19,069 bases of DNA from an uncultured Verrucomicrobiota bacterium (GCA_945483525.1 CALYRV010000021.1:1-19069); one strand, 5' to 3'. Shown: positions 8,501 through 14,570, numbered from the stretch's first letter. Notes: generated by a model not told the origin, from the letters alone. Numbers and translations: made by a program.

Positions 8501-8777
8501 TCTCCGCATCGTCAAACTTGCCCATCGAAAGCATGCCACGAATCTCGATCGCGAACAGCATTGCGTCGGAACTCGGCCACTTCTTCTTCGTCTGCGCAAT
8601 TAGCGGCTCGGCGAAATCAGGATAACCATTATCGACGAGCGCCTCAATATACTTCACCGCGGCAGACATCTCGGGGTCGACCTTCGGCGCCTCCGCTTCG
8701 GCTTCTTCGGCATGAACGGATATAAACGGCACGATTAGCGCCGCACACCCCATGATGACAGCTACCTTTGATATCAT
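5556..8777 (-). CDS. Large secreted tetratricopeptide-repeat protein
   Basis: The protein has 1073 residues from the ATG at 8777. A signal peptide (MISKVAVIMGCAALIVPFISVHA) and a short acidic stretch are followed by TPR-type helical hairpins over almost the whole length (for example AKAAARYEELLKSL, YKEAIAAYYEVLAKYP, AKSKEALDALSQKYP). The C-terminal 40 residues are acidic and Ala/Ser/Thr-rich, probably disordered. The spacing resembles outer-membrane TPR proteins of the BamD/YbgF kind, but this is far longer. An upstream in-frame start at 8816 is rejected because the promoter lies inside that stretch. The ATG has no Shine-Dalgarno sequence and sits 10 nt from a -10 box, suggesting a leaderless mRNA. 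As first gene of the ExbB/ExbD operon it probably acts as a periplasmic or outer-membrane scaffold. Confidence 0.87.
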   Translation of the reverse strand: MISKVAVIMGCAALIVPFISVHAEEAEAEAPKVDPEMSAAVKYIEALVDNGYPDFAEPLIAQTKKKWPSSDAMLFAIEIRGMLSMGKFDDAEKRIASLPDRKSTKFWAARLEVANNYFARNRKADGIKIYEEFFELFPTAPKDIAEFYNNACYAYGQLLYADKQYAKAAARYEELLKSLDKNSDTWLNLASETAKMYLKLADEADGGAKDGWIKSADKLVSKLLWHSDAPVYFGMAVSMKAHIAEMKGNAKRAEELIEEFVEQLTDIHDQLVRADPDGKLGFVRLSPLPECLYLQAKLLWKAAQDEYKKPKRNDELVKALLFGAKLKEGGRDGHGAFTLAYTVFTKYDMSPWASDAGELSEEVREFAEKSYKAVIKTHATPEEIAKARAQKFRIANDFFLADQYKEAIAAYYEVLAKYPELPESADAVGRIISCLLDLVVEEQNEELKAEYRMDADAIENYVCERFAGSKNRVVMINGGNAAISAAAKEQERKEFGRADAIYTKFLTNYTDHPNASSICLSRAVQFQKDEKFLDAIKYWEILENSYSNSMQYASAIAQLAYCWGRLNNEVKQVAYLNRYLAIEKVDVKRLTAQMQLAQLYQKRGVEMLNSADTNETAEAIAVAEKAGSAQIIRAIKQFNDFSKQTEKAIADPATTKVDKEKYTYLREAALFLTGDCYRRINRPEKALEMMRKRAVESYQAYIDAYPEGQFVKTAYVQLGTIYTAMGDVAKSKEALDALSQKYPDSDEAKNAMPRLAKNLIEMGKKREGTDIYAQMLRTDGKYTAGQFLNAGEALIEARSWDLANQAFEKAERMAATNQSTVVAKARLGKAKTSFKQGSLVEAREALDLFLQDKKMSRMLIAADANFLLVEVASAQGKSEKDPDLRKKYFGAAVGALGKVRNYWKGKPQWEQDRLDLMSGDVVIRRMEAEKAMGLNEEAMETCGTAASKFQVFIQAHGPSESLPFDKMDAGSQNNLEEAYSKLLPLMVELIKVQKDPADRKAQADKVVELGEAYERLFPNGKSRMVIINSMNQAKADGGSSAKTVEGAPAEAASTEEEPVVDTASAASEESKGE

Positions 8778-8787
8778 AACGCAAAAG

Positions 8788-8816
8788 ATTGTATCATATT
8801 CAAGAAACGAGAGCAA
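8788..8816 (-). promoter_or_regulatory. Promoter of the TPR-ExbB-ExbD operon
   Basis: On the minus strand the -35 box TTGCTC (8811-8816) is separated by 17 bp from the -10 box TACAAT (8788-8793), which has an upstream TG (TGATACAAT, extended -10). Transcription should begin 3-5 nt before the ATG at 8777. This fits a leaderless transcript and the absence of any Shine-Dalgarno sequence. Confidence 0.65.
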
Positions 8817-8824
8817 GGAAGAAA

Positions 8825-9865
8825 TCAGCCCTTCTTAACGGACTTCTTCAGCATATCAAGCACCCGCTTACGGTCGGCGAGCGACATCGCAGAAATCCGC
8901 TCCTCCCACTCGCGAACAAACTCCTCGTCCACCGTCGAAGCAATCGAAAGGAAATGCGCCTTCAAAACCTTCTTGACTTCGTCAAGATACATCCGCACCT
9001 CTGGATTGAGTTCATCCATCACCAACGCGTTCTCGGCCGCAAGCTGCGAAATGCGCTCAGAGACAAGATATGCCGTGAAAGGAACGCCACCAGACCTTAC
9101 CATCGCCGGCATCTCATGAAGTTCAAAACCGTCCAGACCCGCGAAAACGAGCCTTCCGGCTCCGACGAACTTGCGCTTCCACTCTATCACCTCAAGCTTC
9201 GCCTCCGCCCCATTCTGCAGATGAATCTTATAGTCGGTCGTCTGCCTCTGGACAATCACTGGGGTGACCGGCAGCCCATTGAAATAGATACGGACATCAG
9301 GATAGCTCTTGAGATACAGCGCAAACTTGGAGGCGAGCGACTGCACCGTCTCCTCTGCAGTCAGCAACGAATCGCAGGCGGCACGGACATTCTCAACGTA
9401 AACCTCGGTCCCCGTCGCGGGCCCCGGAACCCCAGACGTCTCCAGATTGAACACGCCGGGCTTCTCGATGTCGCCGCTCAGGATATAGGAGACAAGCTCG
9501 GATCCAGCACGCATCGTGGTGCGCCACTCGACGTGATCACCGAGCGCGAAGGCCTTAAAGCGCCCGCATCCGCGGCGACCATGCAACCGACGATGAGCAT
9601 TCTCCGTCTGAGTCGCGCCACGCTTCCAGCTTCCGCCAAGGGAGCCAAAGGTGGAATCGGCCTTAAGGACGTCAATGCCAGTGCCGTCATCGGAAACCCG
9701 AACAGCCTCCACCGCGCCAAGCGCATTAGTGATAAGGTCGATCTGAACCTGATGGGCATCAGCATCAAGCGCATTCCAGACGAGTTCCTCAAGCGCACTC
9801 AACGGCGCCGCCTTGGAAAGGGATTCGATGTGATCTGCCTGAGCCTGGACGAATATCTGTTTCAT
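8825..9865 (-). CDS. GHKL-fold ATPase (HSP90/MutL/gyrase-B-like)
   Basis: The protein has 346 residues with a Bergerat ATP-binding fold. The N box is ELVWNALDADA (catalytic-type Glu27, metal-binding Asn31). The G1 box is DDGTGI (about 59-64), and the G2 region is LHGRRGCGRFKAFALG (about 94-109). The following part (about 110-310) looks like the transducer (S5-like) domain of MutL/HSP90 proteins, and the C-terminus is helical and charged. No MutL endonuclease domain or histidine-kinase domain is present. I recall longer ATP-binding proteins with the same N-terminal motifs, so this may be a minimal version. An in-frame start at 9958 is rejected: it would lie inside xseB and translate a repeat tract. 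The ATG at 9865 directly follows that tract without a Shine-Dalgarno sequence. Likely cotranscribed with xseB; a DNA-related or stress role is only a guess. Confidence 0.8.
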   Translation of the reverse strand: MKQIFVQAQADHIESLSKAAPLSALEELVWNALDADAHQVQIDLITNALGAVEAVRVSDDGTGIDVLKADSTFGSLGGSWKRGATQTENAHRRLHGRRGCGRFKAFALGDHVEWRTTMRAGSELVSYILSGDIEKPGVFNLETSGVPGPATGTEVYVENVRAACDSLLTAEETVQSLASKFALYLKSYPDVRIYFNGLPVTPVIVQRQTTDYKIHLQNGAEAKLEVIEWKRKFVGAGRLVFAGLDGFELHEMPAMVRSGGVPFTAYLVSERISQLAAENALVMDELNPEVRMYLDEVKKVLKAHFLSIASTVDEEFVREWEERISAMSLADRKRVLDMLKKSVKKG

Positions 9866-9914
9866 GAAGAATGTGGAATGAGGAGTGATAAATGAGGAAT
9901 GATGGACAGCATCA
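9866..9914. repeat. Degenerate heptamer repeat filling the gap between xseB and the GHKL ATPase gene
   Basis: The 46-bp gap between the xseB stop (TGA, 9912-9914) and the ATG at 9865 reads as back-to-back 7-mers near GAGGAAT on the plus strand (units start at 9866, 9873, 9880, 9887, 9894, 9901). On the coding strand the unit is ATTCCTC, and the last unit abuts the start codon. It contains no Shine-Dalgarno sequence. It is one of several such tracts in the window. Confidence 0.75.
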
Positions 9915-10112
9915 AGCCTCGACAGGCTCAATCGCGCCGGACCTAGTAACCTTCTCAATACGGAGTTTGATTGACTCCAGGTCCTTCTGACATATGTCTA
10001 CCAGCTTTCGCCCTTCCTCGAAGGACCTGATCATCGCGTCGAGATCCAGCCCGCCGGACTCCATCTTCGATACCAGCTCCTCAAGCTTCTTAAGGTTGTC
10101 TTCAAATTTCAT
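9912..10112 (-). CDS. xseB: Exodeoxyribonuclease VII small subunit
   Basis: The protein has 66 residues, typical for XseB (about 70-80). The N-terminal motif FEDNLKKLEELVSKMESGGL and the following SFEEGRKLVDICQKDL are the family signature: two helices that form a coiled coil along the XseA large subunit. The holoenzyme degrades single-stranded DNA. No xseA is present in the window, so the large subunit must be encoded elsewhere. The ATG at 10112 has no Shine-Dalgarno sequence and lies 8 nt after a perfect extended -10 box. The last residues (SGAIEPVEA) form a short non-conserved tail. Confidence 0.93.
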   Translation of the reverse strand: MKFEDNLKKLEELVSKMESGGLDLDAMIRSFEEGRKLVDICQKDLESIKLRIEKVTRSGAIEPVEA

Positions 10113-10120
10113 TTTCAGCT

Positions 10121-10129
10121 ATTATATCA
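10121..10129 (-). promoter_or_regulatory. Extended -10 promoter of xseB
   Basis: TGATATAAT on the minus strand (TATAAT at 10121-10126) overlaps the stop codon of the MATE gene. The -10 ends 8 nt before the xseB ATG, so the transcript would be nearly leaderless. No good -35 box is seen, as is usual for extended -10 promoters. Confidence 0.55.
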
Positions 10130-11549
10130 AAATTTTCCGCTCCCGTCGGCGAACCTGCGACAGGAATCGAACGTGAAAATATAGCGGCAGGATCGTAACT
10201 GCGTTGCAGATCACGTCAGAAACCGGCATCGAAAGCCAGATCGCGAATACCTTGTCCTCGAGAAAATACGGCATCAGCCAGACGATCGGCAACAGCACCA
10301 CCCCCTGTCGCAGCATCGAAAGCCAGATCGCGACCGCTGGCCTGCCGATAGACTGAAAGTACGTCGTCGCGACCACGTTAATTGAAATGCACCAGATCAT
10401 ACAGTTCGAAAGCGCGAGATCGTGCGCGCAGATCTCAATAAGCTGCGGATTGTCGGACGACACGAACATCGAGGCAATCCAGGTCGGGAACGGCGGCACC
10501 ACCTGAACGACAAAGGCCGCGAAGGTCAACGCAGTCGTTACCCAGAACCCAGTCTTGAGCGTACCTAGAACACGATCGTAGTAGCGCGCACCCCAGTTAT
10601 AACCGAAAATCGGCTGCAACCCCTGCTGCGCGCCGAGCATTGGCATGAAGACAAGAATCAACGCGGAATTAAACACGCCGACGGACGCCACTTCCGCCGT
10701 CCTCGCCGCCTCGTCCGTCATCCACGTCGTGAACGCGATCTGCAACGAAGCAATGATGACCGAACCCATAAGCTGTTGCAGAAACGGAGCCAAACCAATC
10801 GCCATTGTCCGCGGCAAAAGGTCCGGATATATCCAAATCCGCCTCAAACGGAGCTTCACAACGGTCCATCCACCCCAGTAAAACGCAAACGCGCACAGAC
10901 AACTCGCCGCCATCGATACGTCCGTCGCCCACGCCGCTCCCGCAACGCCCATGTCGAAACAGAAGATGAAGACCGGGTCGAGAATAAGGTTGATGCCGAA
11001 CCCAACGACCATGCACATCATCGACCTGATCGCTCCGCCCTCGGCCCGCAACAAGGCCGAAAGACCAAACGCAAGATGAGAAAACACATGCGAAAAGAGA
11101 ATGATCTTCAGATACTCCTTCGCCGCCGACCTCGCGCCTAACGTCACCTTGTCCGCACCGCACAGATCCAGTACTTCCTCAAGATACACGTAAAGAAGCG
11201 GAATCAGCACCGCGTAAAGCAACAGCTTGAGCGCAATCGTCTGACCCACCAGCCGTTCGCTCGACTCGATATCACCACCACCGAGCTTGATGGAAAGCAG
11301 CGCAGCATGTCCGACGCCGATCAACGGACCAAACGCCGTCAGCAACATCATCGCCGGCATCGCCAGCTGAACGCCAGCCATCGCATCCACGCCGCAACCG
11401 TGTCCGATGAACACGCGGTCCACTACGGCATAAAGCGCGTTCAAGGTCATCGCGACGAGCGCTGGCCATGAATATTTCAAAAGGAGCCGCCCGGTATTAC
11501 CCGATGACAGCTCCTCTAGATTTTTCTTTAACGCGGAAACGTCAGCCAA
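10122..11549 (-). CDS. MATE-family multidrug/drug:cation antiporter
   Basis: An inner-membrane efflux transporter of about 475 residues with roughly 12 membrane helices. The N-terminal signature GRLLLKYSWPALVAMTLNAL followed by YAVVDRVFIGHG is typical of MepA/NorM-like MATE proteins. The second half repeats the pattern (GLAPFLQQLMGSVIIASLQI, LGAQQGLQPIFGYNWGARYY). No ATG lies upstream of the signature, so the start must be a non-ATG codon. The TTG at 11549 has GAGGGG 8 nt upstream and is preferred; a TTG at 11555 is too close to that site. The gene follows the LRR lipoprotein gene after about 43 bp. Substrate cannot be predicted. Confidence 0.9.
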   Translation of the reverse strand: MADVSALKKNLEELSSGNTGRLLLKYSWPALVAMTLNALYAVVDRVFIGHGCGVDAMAGVQLAMPAMMLLTAFGPLIGVGHAALLSIKLGGGDIESSERLVGQTIALKLLLYAVLIPLLYVYLEEVLDLCGADKVTLGARSAAKEYLKIILFSHVFSHLAFGLSALLRAEGGAIRSMMCMVVGFGINLILDPVFIFCFDMGVAGAAWATDVSMAASCLCAFAFYWGGWTVVKLRLRRIWIYPDLLPRTMAIGLAPFLQQLMGSVIIASLQIAFTTWMTDEAARTAEVASVGVFNSALILVFMPMLGAQQGLQPIFGYNWGARYYDRVLGTLKTGFWVTTALTFAAFVVQVVPPFPTWIASMFVSSDNPQLIEICAHDLALSNCMIWCISINVVATTYFQSIGRPAVAIWLSMLRQGVVLLPIVWLMPYFLEDKVFAIWLSMPVSDVICNAVTILPLYFHVRFLSQVRRRERKILI

Positions 11550-11592
11550 CTCCAAATCCCCTCAACTTACCGACTCCCGACACTCCAACCGC

Positions 11593-12204
11593 TCAGAACA
11601 CCACCGCAGTACCCAGCGGATTACTCTTCGGATCAAAGGCTGCGCGGATTCGAGCCATTTCCCCGGGATCGAGCTGCAGATCGCCGAGCTGAAGCGTCTT
11701 CAGCGACTTCCACGCCGAAAGATCCTCCGGCAATTTCTTGATTCTGGTACGCGAAAACGAAAGATTCTCCAGTCCCTCTTTCTTCGCAAGCCACTCCGGC
11801 ACTTCCGTGATCGGATTACCGCTCAAGTCGATGTCAGTAAGCGCAGGCAAATCCTTCAAAGTCAACGGAACCGCGGCAAAACGATTGTTCTTGAGATAAA
11901 TACGCCGCAGATTGACGAGACGTTTAAGATCCGGCAGCGACACCAGACAGTTGTCATTGAGCCGCAGCCACTTAAGCCCCTCCATCGCCGCCACGCAGTC
12001 AACGTTAGTGAGCTGGTTACGGTCGAGATTAAGATATTCAGCTCCGAGGAAAACCTGAGTGCTCTTGAGATCTTTCAGCCCCTGATCACTCAGATAGACG
12101 CGACTCCCAGCCGGAACCGACTTATACGCCGGCTCCGGCTCGTCAAAACAACCCGCGACGGCGAAAAGCGCCGCCGCGAGTACCACTGCCACGCACTTAC
12201 GCAT
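11593..12204 (-). CDS. Leucine-rich-repeat lipoprotein
   Basis: The protein has 203 residues. A lipoprotein signal peptide with lipobox AVAGC (lipidated Cys19) leads to a short linker and about five leucine-rich repeats (roughly 55-185; for example LKWLRLNDNCLVSLPDL, LRRIYLKNNRFAAVP, LTDIDLSGNPITEVPEWL). It is predicted to be an envelope lipoprotein with a binding role; no enzyme motif is seen. The ATG at 12204 overlaps the end of tpiA by 8 bp (ATGCGTAA contains the tpiA stop), so translation is probably coupled. A longer in-frame reading to 12273 is inside tpiA and is rejected because it would bury the signal peptide. Confidence 0.85.
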   Translation of the reverse strand: MRKCVAVVLAAALFAVAGCFDEPEPAYKSVPAGSRVYLSDQGLKDLKSTQVFLGAEYLNLDRNQLTNVDCVAAMEGLKWLRLNDNCLVSLPDLKRLVNLRRIYLKNNRFAAVPLTLKDLPALTDIDLSGNPITEVPEWLAKKEGLENLSFSRTRIKKLPEDLSAWKSLKTLQLGDLQLDPGEMARIRAAFDPKSNPLGTAVVF

Positions 12205-12961
12205 TGGCAGCCGCCGCGATGATTCCAGCGAAATCGGCCGCCTTGAGCGCGGCACCACCGATGAGACCACCATCGATATCCGGCTTGGCGAGAAGCTCCG
12301 CGGCGTTACCCGGCTTCATGGAGCCGCCGTACTGGATGCGGACCGTCTCAGCCGTTTCAGCCCCGACGAGCTTCGCAAGCGTGGCGCGGATGAGAGCATG
12401 GACTTCCTGCGCCTGGTCTGGCGTCGCAGTCTTGCCGGTACCGATGGCCCACACCGGCTCGTAAGCGATGACGAGCTTGGCGCAGTCCGCGGCAGTGACA
12501 TCCTTGAGGCCTACGTTCATCTGACGCTCGATGACTTCGACGAGCTTGCCAGCCTCGCGCTCCTCAAGCGTCTCGCCGATGCACATCATGCAGGTGAGAC
12601 CCGCGGCGATCGCGGCACGCGTACGAAGGTTGACCGTCTCGTCGGTCTCACCGAAGTACTGGCGGCGCTCGCTGTGACCGGTGATGACGTACTTGCAACC
12701 CGCGTCAACGATCATGCCCGTCGAGATCTCGCCAGTGTAGGCACCAGACTCCTTCCAGTGGCAGTTCTCGGTACCGATGCCGACCTGCGTGCCCTTCGCA
12801 GCCTCAACCGCAGCCGGGACGTCGATCGCCGGCGTGCAGCACACGATCTCGACATTCCCGTAGTCCTTCGTAGCCTCGGCGACGGCCTTCACGAGAGCGG
12901 CCGTCTCGGACGGCTTGATGTTCATTTTCCAGTTACCAGCGATAATTTTCTTACGGCTCAT
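12197..12961 (-). CDS. tpiA: Triosephosphate isomerase
   Basis: A glycolytic enzyme interconverting dihydroxyacetone phosphate and glyceraldehyde 3-phosphate. The 254 residues match the usual 250. Catalytic residues are visible: Lys12 in GNWKMN, His96 in ITGHSERR, and Glu168 in the signature AYEPVWAIGTGKTA, which also holds the flexible loop. The phosphate-binding segments YGGSMKPGN and GGLIGGAAL are present. The start ATG at 12961 follows a heptamer-repeat tract and has no clear Shine-Dalgarno sequence. It overlaps the LRR lipoprotein gene downstream. The protein is expected to be cytoplasmic. Confidence 0.98.
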   Translation of the reverse strand: MSRKKIIAGNWKMNIKPSETAALVKAVAEATKDYGNVEIVCCTPAIDVPAAVEAAKGTQVGIGTENCHWKESGAYTGEISTGMIVDAGCKYVITGHSERRQYFGETDETVNLRTRAAIAAGLTCMMCIGETLEEREAGKLVEVIERQMNVGLKDVTAADCAKLVIAYEPVWAIGTGKTATPDQAQEVHALIRATLAKLVGAETAETVRIQYGGSMKPGNAAELLAKPDIDGGLIGGAALKAADFAGIIAAAANA

Positions 12962-12963
12962 TG

Positions 12964-13050
12964 TATTATTTAGTTATTGATTGTTAACTGTTAGTTGTTA
13001 GTATTAAAAAATTATCTCCACTGTACCACTACCACTTCCCTCTACCACTA
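12964..13050. repeat. Two adjoining degenerate heptamer tracts between the deaminase gene and tpiA
   Basis: The gap between the deaminase stop and the tpiA start is built of two tracts. From 12964 to 13005 the plus strand reads as six exact 7-base units near TAGTTGT (units start at 12964, 12971, 12978, 12985, 12992, 12999). From 13016 to 13050 a second tract repeats CCACT (13018, 13026, 13032, 13045), giving roughly 7-base units near TACCACT. An A/T run separates them. The second tract includes the TAG stop codon of the deaminase gene (13048-13050). Neither tract forms a GC-rich hairpin. Confidence 0.75.
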
Positions 13051-13521
13051 TTTACCCTTGAAGCAACGGCACTTCACGCCAGACGCCTTGAACATCGCCT
13101 TAACGGTCTCAAGGAAATTTGTATAGTCGCCGTCATAGACAACCTCCTTAATACCGGAATTGATAATCAGCTTCGCACAGGTAAGGCACGGAGAAAGCGT
13201 AATGTAAATCGTAGATCCTTCCAATGCATGCCCGAATAGCGCCGCCTGACAAATCGCATTCTGCTCGGCATGAACACACAAGCACTCGTCAAGACCCTTG
13301 CCGCTCGGCGTCTTGCCCGCGCAACGCGGACACCCTCCGTCAAAGCAGTTCTTCACCCCGCGCGGAGTTCCGTTGTAACCTGCTGACAGAATATGATTCG
13401 CCTTTTCAATAACCGCTCCGACATGGCGACGCGAACAATTGCTACGCTTCGACACGACATGGGCTATCTCCATGAAGTATTCGTCCCAACTGGGACGCGG
13501 ATCTTTTACTTTTTTTGCCAT
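13048..13521 (-). CDS. Deoxycytidylate (dCMP) deaminase, ComEB-like
   Basis: The protein has 157 residues of the cytidine/deoxycytidylate deaminase fold. The zinc site is complete: His84 and the proton-shuttle Glu86 in CVHAEQNAI, plus Cys112 and Cys115 in SPCLTCAK. N-terminal WDEYFMEIAHVVSKRSNCSR and GYNGTPRG are typical of dCMP deaminases, which make dUMP for thymidylate synthesis. An extra Cys cluster (Cys59, Cys64, Cys67, Cys80) may bind a structural metal. The ATG at 13521 lacks a Shine-Dalgarno sequence and sits 8 nt from an extended -10 box. The related ComEB of Firmicutes carries the same domain; no competence genes are nearby. Confidence 0.92.
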   Translation of the reverse strand: MAKKVKDPRPSWDEYFMEIAHVVSKRSNCSRRHVGAVIEKANHILSAGYNGTPRGVKNCFDGGCPRCAGKTPSGKGLDECLCVHAEQNAICQAALFGHALEGSTIYITLSPCLTCAKLIINSGIKEVVYDGDYTNFLETVKAMFKASGVKCRCFKGK

Positions 13522-13529
13522 TTGATGGT

Positions 13530-13538
13530 ATTATATCA
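13530..13538 (-). promoter_or_regulatory. Extended -10 promoter of the dCMP deaminase gene
   Basis: TGATATAAT on the minus strand (TATAAT at 13530-13535) ends 8 nt before the ATG at 13521. It lies in the 23-bp gap behind the hydrolase gene. The box and spacing are identical to those of xseB, again predicting a leaderless message. No clear -35 is present. Confidence 0.6.
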
Positions 13539-13544
13539 TATTCC

Positions 13545-14444
13545 TCACTTGAGTTGGGCCTTCGTCTTCGCGAAGGCCGCACGCATCTCACTCTCCCCGC
13601 CCCAGGCTCGGCGGGTCTTCTGCGGATCGAGGATACGGCAGTGTCCGGTGACGAGGTTGCGCTCCAACTTCCAGCCCGCATGCGTATCGAGTACCCGCCA
13701 CCAGATTCCCGCGTCCATCACCTTCCCCTCGACCGTCGGCAGATGCTGCGGCACCATCACGCGCCCACCGCCAGCCTCGCCGTTCACGATCTTCCGAAGA
13801 TACTCGAGATAGAAATGCACGTGATGATTCGCGATCTCCTTGAGATGCTCGGACCTGCCCCAGAGATGATCAATCTTGACGGACTCCGTGATGTTCGTCG
13901 GCGTCACGTATTCAATGACATTTGGAATATTGGTCACCGAGCCGTTCGCCCCATAGGCGCCCGCGAGATAACCGGCCTTCGGCTCGCCGCCAGCCAGCGC
14001 ATAGACGTACTTGAGCGTCACGTCATCCGGATTGCAGACGGAGATCACCGGCAGCTCCGATCCGCCGCCCATCTTCGCGATATCCGCATCGACGAATGGG
14101 ATCGCCGCCGCCATCAACACCGCCTGCCGCACCTTCAGGTTCTTCTCTGCAAGCCGCGCCAGCACCCGGGCCGTGATCCGTCCGCCAAGGGAGTGTCCAA
14201 CAATCGTCAGATTCGTCCGCGCCACCTCCGGCATCGCGATCACCTCCGCCGCGATCCGATCCGCCGCCAAATCCGCATGCTCGACCGCCTTCGGCCAGAT
14301 CGGAATGTCGCCGTTCCACGCCTTGAACTGCACCTCGGCCGTCTCGTAGGTGTTCGTCAAACTCTCGAGACACCCTTCCTGCGGCGTCTGCGTCCGGAGC
14401 CATCCTGGAACATACCACACCATCGCCATCATCGCCAATGTCAT
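13545..14444 (-). CDS. Alpha/beta-hydrolase (lipase/esterase-like)
   Basis: The protein has 299 residues from the ATG at 14444. The first strand and oxyanion-type turn are VWYVPGW, and the nucleophile elbow TIVGHSLGG places Ser85. His-rich segments near the C-terminal third (for example ANHHVHFYLEYL) could supply the catalytic His. The substrate is unknown. The frame stays open upstream to 14540, but that stretch overlaps the -10 box and has no homolog-like content. Instead, another frame carries a good signal-peptide start at 14524 that stops exactly at this ATG (ATGA overlap). So either the real protein begins at 14444, or it is a secreted hydrolase whose signal peptide has been split off by a frameshift. 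Confidence 0.75.
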   Translation of the reverse strand: MTLAMMAMVWYVPGWLRTQTPQEGCLESLTNTYETAEVQFKAWNGDIPIWPKAVEHADLAADRIAAEVIAMPEVARTNLTIVGHSLGGRITARVLARLAEKNLKVRQAVLMAAAIPFVDADIAKMGGGSELPVISVCNPDDVTLKYVYALAGGEPKAGYLAGAYGANGSVTNIPNVIEYVTPTNITESVKIDHLWGRSEHLKEIANHHVHFYLEYLRKIVNGEAGGGRVMVPQHLPTVEGKVMDAGIWWRVLDTHAGWKLERNLVTGHCRILDPQKTRRAWGGESEMRAAFAKTKAQLK

Positions 14445-14524
14445 GTCGTTCGCCTTATTGCGCGGACTGCAGACCGCCGAGTAGCGAACGGCAACAGAAC
14501 CAAAATCATAAACAACTTCCGCAT
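14441..14524 (-). CDS. 27-residue leader ORF or frameshifted signal peptide of the hydrolase
   Basis: The ATG at 14524 lies 6 nt after an extended -10 box, the same arrangement as other genes here. The 27-residue product begins MRKLFMILVLLPFA, an excellent signal-peptide start, then turns Arg-rich (TRRSAVRAIRRTT). It ends at a TGA sharing bases with the hydrolase ATG (ATGA). It may be a coupled leader peptide or the original N-terminus of the hydrolase, now out of frame by one base shift or through a sequencing error. Confidence 0.45.
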   Translation of the reverse strand: MRKLFMILVLLPFATRRSAVRAIRRTT

Positions 14525-14530
14525 ACAGAT

Positions 14531-14539
14531 AGTATAGCA
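14531..14539 (-). promoter_or_regulatory. Extended -10 promoter of the hydrolase locus
   Basis: TGCTATACT on the minus strand (TATACT at 14531-14536) lies in the short gap after the phosphatase gene, 6 nt before the ATG at 14524. No good -35 box is seen. The start of transcription would fall at or within 1-2 nt of that ATG. Confidence 0.5.
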
Positions 14540-14570
14540 AATCATCCTAGAGCCGATTCACTTCTTACAT

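Noticed and set aside
12964..13050. CRISPR array
   Set aside because: The units are 7 bases long, adjacent and degenerate, with no spacers and no cas genes.
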